Shown piece after piece: positions 54,125 to 62,895 of a DNA stretch of 64,000 nucleotides. Below the pieces are notes generated by a model that saw nothing but the letters and a program-made list of their open reading frames with translations, was not told the origin of the DNA and searched no databases. A program made the position numbers and the translations under genes. Within the stretch, counting starts at the first letter, position 1. Each line of letters begins with the position of its first letter. The stretch lies in NCBI GenBank assembly GCA_038380795.1, contig CM076259.1, positions 75,016,200-75,080,199 on the forward strand, written 5' to 3'. Origin of the DNA: Pyrocephalus nanus (lineage: Eukaryota > Chordata > Aves > Passeriformes > Tyrannidae).

Positions 54125-54716
54125 GAGACTTAGTGTCTGCAAAAGCTTCATGAGCCGGTCAAGGGATATGATTCTCCAGCTCTACTCTGTGCTGATGCGC
54201 CCTCACCTCGAGTTCTTTGTGCAGTTTTGAGTGCCATGATATAACATATAAAGCCTTTAGAGAGCATCCAAAGGAGGGCTACGAGGATGGTCTAGAGGGG
54301 AAGCTGTATGAGGAGTGGCTGAGGTTACTTGTTCTGTTCAGCCTGGAGAGGATGAGACTGAGGGGAGACCTCACTGCAGTTACAACTTCCTCTCAAGGGG
54401 AGGAGGAGATGAGATGCAGGAACTGATCTCTCTTGTGACCAGCAATAGGACCTGAGGGAATGGCATGAAGCTGCATTGGGGGATATTTAGCTTAGGTACT
54501 AGAAAAATGTTCTTTACCCAGAGGGGAGTTTGGCATTGGAACAGGCTCCCCAGGGAAGTGGTCACAGCACCAAGCCTGACAGAGTTCAAGAAGCATTTGG
54601 ACAACTCTCTAAGGCACATGGTGTGACTCTTGGGGCTGTTCTGTGCAGGTACAAGAGCTGGACTTTGACAATCCTTGTGAGTTCATTTCAGCTCAGGTTA
54701 TTCTATGATTCTGTGA
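54125..54716 (+). repeat. CR1 LINE, longest 3' fragment, sense strand
   Basis: The CR1 ORF2 C-terminal region is legible on the plus strand. One frame gives SVLMRPHLEFFVQF; after a frame change comes EGYEDGLEGKLYEEWLRLLVLFSLERMRLRGDL (shown only as the CR1-like LFSLERMRLRGDL core), then AACAGGCTCCCCAGGGAAGTGG and a decayed tail TTCTATGATTCTG near 54700-54712. Several frameshifts and stops make it a pseudogene. Open frames at 53973-54230, 54217-54426 and 54530-54727 are pieces of this same broken LINE, not separate genes. Confidence 0.9.
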
Positions 54717-57700
54717 CACTACAATAAGCCCAGGAGACTCTATAGCAAAATTTGCTGTCACATTTGCAGTGAGGTTATATGTCAGTGTGCCTAAAGACCA
54801 TAAGGTACCTTCTCCAGCTTTGCAACATGTCCTTTTACTAGAGATTATTTGGACATCTGGGCATCCTCCAGATATCTAGAAATCTGGAAGATCTCTTCCC
54901 AAAGATCAGTCCATAAAGCTGACATTCTTTTAAGACAGGGAAGGTACTCAGGGCTAAGTCTTTCAAATTTAGGTGCCAGAAGTTGAATTCCTCTGCCAGT
55001 GCTCAGTGACAAGATTTGTATATGTAGGCTCCAGTCAGAGGGAAAAGAAATAAACACCACCAGAAGATGTTCTGGAAGTCTAGTTTCAGTACCCTGAATT
55101 GCTCTGTTCTGACTCTCCTGAGCAATGTTATAGCAGTTAGTACAGTAAGAATAAATAGAAAGATTATTGGCAACAGGAAACTGCCAGTCTCCAGCTAGGA
55201 AGGAAAAGTTTAAGGTGAATATTGTGCCATAAGACTCTTTCAAGCAGAGTAAACAGATACCTGTTTTTCTTTAAATGTGAAGGCATGAATTCATGCTACT
55301 CCTTGTACAGTGCTTGTAATTTTTGAAAGTTTCCACTTTCTGCTGCCTCAATAGCTAATTGAAAGTGATAAACCACTCCAGAGAATTTAGGTCTACTAAA
55401 TTATTCCCTGGAGGAGTGACTGGCTAGAGAGGAAAACCTTGGTAATTAAGATTGTGAATTAGACACTTCAGTTAAGAAGATTAAAGAGAAGCTAAGGAGA
55501 TTTACAGAAAAAAGTATACAGCATTACAGCTAAAAGAAGGCATTAATATTGTATATGAAAAAATATACATCAACTGGATTTTTTTTTTAAATTCTAGTGG
55601 AAAACATTTTTCCTAATATAAGCATAATATGCATATTTTAGAGATCCTTCAGGCTGCCAAAACTTTTGATTTTATATCTGTATGTGTACCAAATTTTTCA
55701 TCTTGATTTTTAATACTTGTTACTGGTTATTCCAGATATTCTTTACTATGACTGAGAGTTGGATCACACAGACCTAGAAATCAGTCTTAAAAGTATTATT
55801 GTCTGAGAAGGAGTGGAAAGGTACATAAGTACTGCTTTGTTTTTGCTCATGAAATTGATGACATGAAACGTTACTTACAGATTTTGATAAATTTTATATA
55901 CGCAAATAGATATATATATATTTAAGAAAGGGTCTTTTTCGATTTGAAGCCAAATGTGACCTTTAAAAAAAAAGAGGGCAGGTGGGAGAAATGATTAACG
56001 ATCTTAATGAATATGTAGAACAGGAGAGCTGGAAAGGTTACAAGTTAAATCATTTTTCTGCCTGTGAATGCAAATAGTTCATTATACAGTTGGTTATACG
56101 ACACTGATGAAGGAGTATTTAGAAATATTTTCACAAATCCTATTCAAAAGCCACAAAATGCCAACACATACTGTTGATCAGTAAACAGATTGGAAGACAC
56201 AGAGGGCAGTGTGCAATTAAGGAAAAGAGCCAGAAGGCTGCTGTTGGAGAGAGAGGAGGCAGAACAGAGGCAAGGAACTGAAGAAAAATTATATGCTAAC
56301 GTATTAGAGATCTATGTATCAAAATCTTGACAAAGTCTTCTTTCATAGCTTCTAAATGCTAAAATTCTGTTGCTCTTGGAGAATTTGCTCCCCATAAACT
56401 TTTGGAAGTTGTATGAAGGTAGAAGCCTTCATTATTCAATGAAACACCTTAAGTAGTTTTTGATAAAAACAATGTAGTGAAAGGGACTAACAGATTTTCC
56501 CTAGATCTACTTTTGTTCTAAAACTATTTGTAAAGTTTATAGATGGGCTTTGCAGAAGTGCTCCTAATTTATTATCAAAACAGAAGCAAAACGCTGTGTA
56601 GACCAGATGTACCATAGAAATACATATAAAACATTAGTTGCTACATTAGAATCTGGAGAAGTGTTTGACAATTTTAGAAATATTCTGAAGCAGAAAATAG
56701 TCTTTTGAGGCACATCGTAGACTGTGCAATCTTGTAGTCTTTTTTTTAAGCACAAAATATGGCAAAGGTTTAAAGATAATTTTGTAGATTGTCTTTAAGA
56801 GTGCACACCTTTGAATAATGTAATCAGCTTTCTCCACAGGAAATTAACTAGATCTTCCATTAATATACTGATTATTTTAATAATGAATTCACTCTGCTTG
56901 TATAGTTCTAGCTACAAGTGCAGTTCACTGTACCTGAATTTAACAGTTTGGTGAGATCATTCTAGAAGATAAACCACATTCTGAGTGGTGTGTTTAACCT
57001 AGCCATGGCTGTTCCAAGAAGACTTGCAACCAGTTTTTCTTTGGAAAGGGTGGTTCTACAGTCACATACTTCACCATTTACAAAGAGTTGAAAGGACATA
57101 TGTAAGAGTATTCTAAGTGCAGCAAAATCAGCTGGCAAGGAGATATTACATTGGAAGAGGTGTCAAGTGGTAGAAAAAGTAAAGACAGAAAACAGAAGAC
57201 ACTGTAATCTAAATGTCTAACACACGCTTGTAACAGATCCGCTCATGGCTTTGATCATATTTGTTACATCCTTACCCTGCACACCTCTTTCAGTGATCAG
57301 ACTACTATTTCATCTTTGCACTTTCATTTGCTTAAAACAACCAGGTTAGTCTGACTAATAATCCTAACAACATTTTAATAGAAAGCTCACATGTTCAAAT
57401 GATTTCCTTGGTTTCCTAAAATTTGCACTTGATTTCACTAGAGGTGAATTTTTCTACCTGACCAAAGTAATCTAAATTCTTCATTGGATCAAGTTGTCCC
57501 TGCATGTAAAAGAACCAAATAAATATTCGCAGGCAACTTATGATGTTATGAAACTCTTTCTGTTTTGAACATCAAAATGAGAGAGCAGTGAACTTGGTAT
57601 TTCTACTTGAGAACAAATTTAACTTCAGAGTTACTGACCATGGCTTTGAAAGCCAATCTTCAAACCCCCCATTTCTAGAGATACATTACAACTTCATCAT

Positions 57701-58448
57701 GGAATAGCATGCACTTGAGCAGAATAGTTCAGTCTTCGGATGTCCTGATAAGGAAATTACATTGCTATGGTGGTGCACTGCTTTTGGAACCAGTTCACCT
57801 CATAACCATTTTGAAGGAGAAACAGATGGTTGAAATGTTATACTTGTATGACCTACCTACACTTTATTAATTATTGTATTATGTGTTGTTAACTTACCCT
57901 GCAGCTAGAGCATTAAAGATTGCACTTCATGATGACTATGTGCAGGAGTTATAAAAATCACAATTATTTGACATAAGAATTAAATGAGGAATAATTTTTT
58001 TATTATTTCTCTTTGCATAAACACATAGTGAAGGCTCAAATGTAATTGATGGAGAGCACCCTAGAGGGAAAAAGGGATTTCTATAGCTGAGGGAAAGTTA
58101 CAGTAAGGAAAAAAAATTATTCGTCTTATATACTGGATGTATTGTGACTTAACATGAGAGTTTACTAATGGTTGAATAAAGCCCAGAAATGAAAATTTAA
58201 TAAAAAAGTTTTTCAGACTGTAGACACTGTTTAAAAGTTAATTCTGACAGCCTAGAAAACTACCTATTATAATGAAGTAAATTTCTAATTAGCTAACAGA
58301 AGTGGAACAGATTTGAATCTATGAGAGATACTTATTTTAATAGAATCAAATCTTACTGATTCAGAATTACTCTACCCATTGCAGATGTTGTAACTCACTG
58401 TAAGCTGTTTATCCTGTCTTAAAGCATCTGGAGGCTTGGTTACAATGC
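54717..58448. other. AT-rich DNA to the provirus edge
   Basis: The 132-codon minus-strand frame at 54845-55243 is the longest host-side frame outside simple repeats and CR1. It has no domain I recognise and no flanking splice evidence that I can defend. The remainder is featureless; the last five bases before the LTR are AATGC, the presumptive target-site duplication of the provirus. Confidence 0.45.
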
Positions 58449-58607
58449 TGTCCCAGTTTAAATGGGACAAGGGTCTTCTGCTGAGGATGGATTAGGAGGA
58501 AAAGACCCCAAACTTTTTCCTAAGCAATTATTAATCCAAAACCAAGGAGCTTTGATTGAAGGGAAAAAACCCCAAATTATGGAAAAGGGAAAACAAAATA
58601 ACAGCCC

Positions 58608-58613
58608 TTTATT
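58608..58613 (-). promoter_or_regulatory. LTR polyadenylation signal AATAAA
   Basis: TTTATT on the plus strand reads AATAAA on the provirus strand, about 130 bp downstream of the TATA-like box and about 160 bp before the LTR end. Confidence 0.7.
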
Positions 58614-58737
58614 AAAAGGTATGTTTGTATTAACAAGAACACACAAAAAAAAAACCCAAGTAAACAACCAAGCAATACTACTATACCCACCAATAATCCC
58701 CTTCAAGAACAAAACCGATAGCCCGGCAAAAGGAAAA

Positions 58738-58745
58738 TTTAAATA
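58738..58745 (-). promoter_or_regulatory. LTR TATA-like box
   Basis: The provirus strand reads TATTTAAA. Its place between the tandem repeats and the AATAAA signal is where a U3 core promoter would be expected. No start-site evidence is available. Confidence 0.55.
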
Positions 58746-58785
58746 GTTCAATTTTTAGCACCCTTTGGTGTAGTTCCAACCACAG

Positions 58786-58800
58786 TCAGCAGGGGGCGCC
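58786..58800 (+). promoter_or_regulatory. CTCF-like core, unit 1
   Basis: TCAGCAGGGGGCGCC matches the vertebrate CTCF core pattern CCASYAGRKGGC at all but the first base. The site points along the plus strand, that is antisense to the provirus. Confidence 0.65.
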
Positions 58801-58843
58801 GTCGGGTCACTGGAGATGTAAAACTTGTAATGTCCTGTACCAT

Positions 58844-58858
58844 TCACCAGGTGGCGCT
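58844..58858 (+). promoter_or_regulatory. CTCF-like core, unit 2
   Basis: TCACCAGGTGGCGCT matches CCASYAGRKGGC except for T at the first position. It contains a CpG inside the core, so binding could be methylation-sensitive. Confidence 0.65.
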
Positions 58859-58901
58859 GTTGGGTCGTTGGAAGTGCAGAACCTGTAGTGTCCTATGGTA
58901 G

Positions 58902-58916
58902 TCACCAGGTGGCGCT
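58902..58916 (+). promoter_or_regulatory. CTCF-like core, unit 3
   Basis: Identical to the unit 2 core (TCACCAGGTGGCGCT), exactly 58 bp further on and in the same orientation. Confidence 0.65.
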
Positions 58917-58959
58917 GTTGGATCACTACAGGAGCAGAGCTTGTAATATCCAGTGCCTG

Positions 58960-58974
58960 TCACCAGGCAGCGCT
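58960..58974 (+). promoter_or_regulatory. Degraded CTCF-like core, unit 4
   Basis: TCACCAGGCAGCGCT differs from units 2 and 3 at two adjacent central positions (CA for TG) that are important in the CTCF consensus, so binding is expected to be weak. Confidence 0.4.
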
Positions 58975-58994
58975 GTGGGATCCCTGGTCACTGC

Positions 58995-59000
58995 CACGTG
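58995..59000. promoter_or_regulatory. E-box CACGTG
   Basis: A perfect palindromic CACGTG lies at the upstream edge of the 58-bp array. bHLH-zip factors such as USF or MYC/MAX recognise this sequence; use here is inferred. Confidence 0.4.
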
Positions 59001-59414
59001 GGATGGGGAAAACAAAAAAAACCAACAACAACACCCCCCAGGGTATATCGGAGAAAAAAACAACAAAAAAAACCCTGATTCCTCTTCCCCTCCCGAGGAA
59101 AAGGAGGAAGGGGGGGGCCGAAGGGAAAGGGGGAAGCGAAAAAAAAAACAACACCGACAACACAGAAAGTTCTCTCAATGGAAGAAAAACTCACGAACTC
59201 CGGGGGGGCCCCGACGAGCAGGAATAGCTGGGAAAGAACCGCAGCAGCCAAAAAAAACTTCCCTCCGACAGGAAAAACAACAACAAAACAAAAAAAAAAA
59301 CCAAAAGAACCAACGTCTGCCGCCCACAGCAGCCTCTCCTCCTCCCCGCGAGACAGCCGACTCCCCCCCCACCTCCTTCCAGCCCCACACACCAGCCCCA
59401 ACTCCTCCCCCTTC

Positions 59415-59427
59415 GTTGCTAGGCAAC
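59415..59427. promoter_or_regulatory. RFX X-box palindrome
   Basis: GTTGCTAGGCAAC is an inverted repeat that fits the RFX consensus RTHNYY-N-RRNRAC in full. It lies in U3, about 130 bp from the start of the LTR. Confidence 0.55.
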
Positions 59428-59483
59428 TAATGTTCGACCATTAGCGCTGCGGCTAGTTCTTTTGTTTTCACCTGAATGGGTGT

Positions 59484-59506
59484 GCTGAGCACACACACAC
59501 ACACAG
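59484..59506. repeat. (AC)n in U3
   Basis: A run of AC dinucleotides following GTGTGCTGAGCACAC, which is itself a short inverted repeat. Confidence 0.85.
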
Positions 59507-59555
59507 GGGGAGGGGAAGGGAAGAAAAATTCCTTGCTAAAGTCAGAACTATGACA

Positions 59556-59586
59556 TTATCCACCCCTAATTTTTCTTCCCATTCCC
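59556..59586 (-). promoter_or_regulatory. Polypurine tract for plus-strand priming
   Basis: The provirus strand reads GGGAATGGGAAGAAAAATTA followed by GGGGTGGATAA immediately before the LTR TGTCA. It is purine-rich with a few T interruptions and sits exactly where a retroviral PPT must be. It marks the 5' boundary of the LTR at 59555. Confidence 0.7.
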
Positions 59587-59709
59587 ATGCCACTATACAT
59601 CTATCAAATTGAACCCTTTTTTTTGTACTCCATACATACATACATTATTCTAAACTACATACACATTCATAAATATATAGGTACAAATACGGGTACAATT
59701 ATAGCCTGT
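59587..59709 (-). other. Non-coding gap between pol and PPT
   Basis: About 120 bp between the pol stop and the polypurine tract. It includes (TATG)n-like sequence and an A run, with no room for env or any other gene. Confidence 0.75.
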
Positions 59710-61830
59710 TTACCCTAAGATAATATCTCCTTGGGGTATGCACCGGGTTTCTCCATCTTCTTGCATCACCCACCATGTGGAACCAGGTCCTTGGGCAAAG
59801 ACAACTCCACGAATGGATTTGCCTTTGCTCGAGGCATGGTTAACCCAAACTGTTTTACCTAACATACCTCTCATGTGAACCACTGGGACCTTGTCCCCGT
59901 CTACAGTGTGAAGGGACTCTGATTGGGCAGGGCCGGCTCGATTGACAGAGCCTCTAGTGTTGACTAACCATGTAGCCTTTGCTAGGTGTTGATCCCAGTG
60001 TTTGAAAGTCCCTCCACCTAATGCTTTCAGGGTAGTCTTCAACAGTCCATTGCACCGTTCAACCTTCCCGGCAGCTGCTGCATGGTATGGTATGTGATAG
60101 ACCCACTCAATGCCATGCTCTTTCGCCCAAGTGGTAACTAAACTATTCTTGAAGTGTGTCCCATTATCTGACTCAATCCGCTCTGGGGTGCCGTGCCGCC
60201 ACAGGACCTGTTTTTCGAGGCCCAGGATGGTATTTCTGGCAGTGGCGTGGGGCACCGGATGCGTCTCCAGCCATCCAGTGGTGACTTCCACCATGGTGAG
60301 CACATAGCCCTTACCTTGGCGGGTCTGTGGCAGTGTGATATAATCAACCTGCCAAGCCTCCCCATATCTGTATTTATTCCACCGTCCACCATACCACAGG
60401 GGTTTCAGTCTCTTAGCCTGTTTAATGGCAGCGCATGTCTCACAGTCATGGATAACCTGAGAGATAGCATCCATGGTTAGATCCACCCCTCGGTCTCGTG
60501 CCCATCTGTAGGTGGCATCTCTGCCCTGATGGCCGGCGGCATCATGGGCCCATCGTGCTAAGAACAGTTCGCCTTTGTGCTGCCAATCTAGGTCCACCTG
60601 TAACACCTCAACTTGTGCAGCTCGGTCTGCCTGTGCATTGTTGCGATGTTCTTCATTGGCTCGATTTTTGGGCACGTGGGCGTCTACGTGGCGGACTCTC
60701 ACAATCAGTTTCTCTACCCGGGTAGCAATGTTTTGCCATATATCAGCGGCCCAGATGGGTTTTCCCCTACGTTTCCAATTGGTCTTCTTCCATCTGTCCA
60801 ACCACCCCCACAGGGCATTGGCCACCATCCATGAGTCCGTGTAAAGGTAAAGTTTCGGCCACTTCTCTCGTTCAGCGATGTCCAATGCCAGCTGGACGGC
60901 TTTGAGTTCTGCGAATTGGCTTGATTCACCCTCTCCTTCTATAGCTTCTGCAACTTGTCGTGTGGGACTCCATACAGCTGCTTTCCATTTACGTTTCATT
61001 CCTACAATACGGCAGGAACCATCAGTAAAGAGTGCATAGCGTATGTCTTCTTCTGGTAGTTGGTTGTATGCTGGGGCTTCCTCTGCCCGTACCACTTGCT
61101 CCCCTTCTTCTTCTTCTGCTAGACTAAAATTCTCACCTTCCAGCCAGTTCGTGATGATCTCTAGGATCCCAGGGCGATTTGGGTTTCCAATGCGGGCGCG
61201 CTGCGTGATCAGGGCGATCCATTTGCTCCAGGTGGCATCAGTGGCATGATGCATAGAGGGCGTCTTGCCTTTGAACATCCAACTCAATACCGGTAGCCGA
61301 GGTGCCAGGAGGAGCTGTTCTTCTGTGCCAATCACCTCTGAGGCAGCTTGTACTCCCTCATAAGCTGCTAGGATCTCCTTTTCCGTTGGAGTGTAATTGG
61401 CTTCCGACCCTCTGTAGCTTCGGCTCCAGAATCCAAGTGGGCGGCCTCGGGTCTCACCAGGCACCTTCTGCCAGAGGCTCCAGGAGAGGCCCTTATCCCC
61501 AGATGCAGAGTAGAGCACATTCTTCACATCTGGTCCTGTCCTGACTGGCCCAAGGGCTACAGCATGGGCAATCTCCTGTTTAATCTGTTCAAATGCTTGC
61601 TGTTGTTCAGGACCCCACTGGAAATCATTCTTCTTGCGGGTTACCAGATAGAGAGGGCTTACGATCTGGCTGTACTCGGGGATATGCATCCTCCAAAAAC
61701 CTATGGCACCCAGGAAAGCTTGGGTTTCTTTCTTGCTAGTTGGGGGGGCCATTGCTGTGATTTTATTGATGACTTCAGTCGGGATCTGACGACGTCCATC
61801 TTGCCACTTTACTCCCAGGAACTGGATCTC
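59710..61830 (-). pseudogene. pol: ERV pol, downstream part: RT connection, RNase H, integrase
   Basis: An open stretch in the same frame as pro-RT, from the codon after the RT stop to a TAA at 59712-59710; its first ATG is at 61752, counted as residue 1. Residues 1-60 are the RT connection region (FLGAIGFWRMHIPEYS). RNase H acidic residues are visible: D244 in FTDGS, E282 in AELKA, D306 in YTDS, D376 in QADRA. The integrase zinc-binding motif is H403, H408, C437, C440. The integrase core triad is D470 (WQVDY), D529 (SDNGTHF) and E565 (VERCN), with exactly 35 residues between the last two as in active enzymes. RNase H would degrade RNA in hybrids and integrase would join viral DNA to host DNA. 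The frame is uninterrupted and reaches a normal C-terminus. Because the upstream TGA cuts it off from the RT N-terminus, it is annotated as part of a broken pol. Confidence 0.9.
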
Positions 61831-61833
61831 TCA
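61831..61833 (-). other. In-frame TGA disrupting RT
   Basis: The only stop inside about 3.2 kb of pro-pol. It lies within the RT domain, 40 codons after YIDD, not at a domain boundary, so it is most simply a point nonsense mutation in this copy. Confidence 0.8.
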
Positions 61834-62892
61834 GGCAGGTCCCTTGACTTTACTTTTTTTGATGGCCAACCCAGCGTCCAGGAGAATCTGTATGATCTTC
61901 TTTCCTTTCTCAGAGACCTCTTCTGCTGTGTCCCCCCATACAATGATGTCATCAATGTACTGAAGGTGTTCTGGAGCTTCACCTTTCTCTAGCGTAGCCT
62001 GGATCAATCCGTGGCAGATGGTGGGGCTGTGTTTCCACCCCTGGGGCAGTCGGTTCCACGTGTACTGCACGCCCCTCCACGTGAAAGCAAACTGCGGCCT
62101 GCACTCTGCCGCCAAGGGAATGGAGAAGAACGCATTCGCGATGTCAATAGTGGCGTACCACCTCGCCGCCTTAGACTCCAGCTCGTACTGGAGCTCCAAC
62201 ATGTCTGGAACAGCGGCACTCAGTGGCGGGGTGGCTTCATTCAGGCCACGATAGTCCACAGTCAATCTCCATTCTCCGTCAGACTTACGCACAGGCCAGA
62301 TGGGGCTGTTGAAGGGGGAGTGGATCCTGCTGATCACTCCTTGACTTTCCAGCTCACGGATCATCTTATGGATGGGGATCACAGAGTCTCGGTTCGTTCG
62401 GTACTGCCGACGGTGCACTATTGTAGTGGCAATTGGCACTCGCTGTTCCTCAACTTTCAACAGTCCCACAGCAGAAGGGTTCTCCGAGAGGCCAGGTAGT
62501 GAATTCAACTGCTTAGCCACTTCTGTCTCTACAGCAGCTATCCCGAAAGCCCACCTATGTCCCTTGGGGTCTTTGAAATACCCATTCCTAAGGTAGTCAA
62601 TGCCCAGGATACATGGGGCATCTGGACCAGTCACAATGGGGTGTTTCTGCCACTCCTTCCCGGTCAAGCTCACTTCAGCTTCCAACACGGTCAACTGCTG
62701 TGACCCTCCGGTCACCCCAGAAATGGAAATAGCCTCTGGTCCCACATGTCCTGAGGGCATTAACGTGCATTGAGCGCCAGTGTCAACCAAAGCCTTATAT
62801 TCTTGTGGGTCTGATGTGCCAGGCCATCGGATCCACACCGTCCAATAGACACGGTTGTCCCGTGCCTCCACCTGGCTAGAGGCAGGGCCCCT
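61831..62892 (-). pseudogene. pro-pol: ERV protease and reverse transcriptase N-terminal part, ends at in-frame TGA
   Basis: Open from just after the gag TAG to a TGA at 61833-61831. Counting from the GTG at 62871, the aspartic protease active site LVDTGAQCTLMP places DTGA at residues 30-33, with ILGIDYL at 88-94. RT shows WRLTVDYRGLN (about 201-211), the first catalytic Asp in TIDIANAFF (D243), LPQGWKHSP (275-283) and the YIDD box at 305-308. There is no ATG before residue 38, so the enzyme is expected to be made as an extension of Gag, not from its own start. The TGA interrupts RT shortly after the palm domain, where the frame continues with IQFLGVKW-type sequence, so full-length Pol could not be made from this copy unless the stop were read through. 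Confidence 0.9.
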
Positions 62893-62895
62893 CTA
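62893..62895 (-). promoter_or_regulatory. TAG between gag and pro, same frame
   Basis: Gag ends in TAG followed by AGGGGCCCTGCC. Protease continues in the identical frame with no intervening ATG. This layout is that of retroviruses that express Pol by stop-codon readthrough (gammaretroviruses use UAG). Whether this TAG is ancestral or a copy-specific mutation cannot be told from one copy. Confidence 0.6.

Larger units (their letters stand above)
58787..58997. repeat. Four 58-bp tandem units in U3
   Basis: Units start at 58787, 58845, 58903 and 58961, an exact 58-bp period; the fourth is partial. Shared elements are CA[GC]CAGG[GT]GGCGC[CT]G at the start, GGGTC or GGATC about 15 bp in, and TTGTAAT(G/A)TCC / CTGTAGTGTCC about two-thirds through. 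The array ends about 40 bp upstream of the TATA-like box, the position of enhancer repeats in many retroviral LTRs. Confidence 0.93.
58449..59555 (-). repeat. 3' LTR of the provirus (1,107 bp)
   Basis: On the minus strand the LTR opens TGTCATAGTTCTGAC directly after a purine-rich tract and closes CCATTTAAACTGGGACA, giving TG...CA ends. Minus-strand order: U3 from 59555 with an X-box (59427-59415), long alternating T-rich and G-rich tracts, an E-box (59000-58995), and four 58-bp units (about 58997-58787); then a TATA-like TATTTAAA (58745-58738), an AATAAA polyadenylation signal (58613-58608) and U5 of about 140 bp. TATA-to-AATAAA distance is about 130 bp, which fits a short R region. The terminal 21 bp at 58449-58469 form an inverted repeat with TGTCCCA/TGGGACA arms. 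At 1.1 kb the LTR is about twice the length of the solo LTR at 5.5 kb. Confidence 0.88.

Noticed and set aside
53973..54727. Several plus-strand frames of 65-85 codons
   Set aside because: Broken pieces of one CR1 ORF2, not independent genes.
58888..59430. 180-codon plus-strand frame (Pro/Lys-rich) and overlapping frames on both strands
   Set aside because: It lies wholly inside the proviral U3, is composed of translated A-rich and C-rich tracts, has no domain, and is opposed by equally long frames on the other strand.
61564..62499. Plus-strand frames of 142 and 162 codons
   Set aside because: Antisense shadows of the pro-pol coding region, which has clear catalytic motifs on the minus strand.
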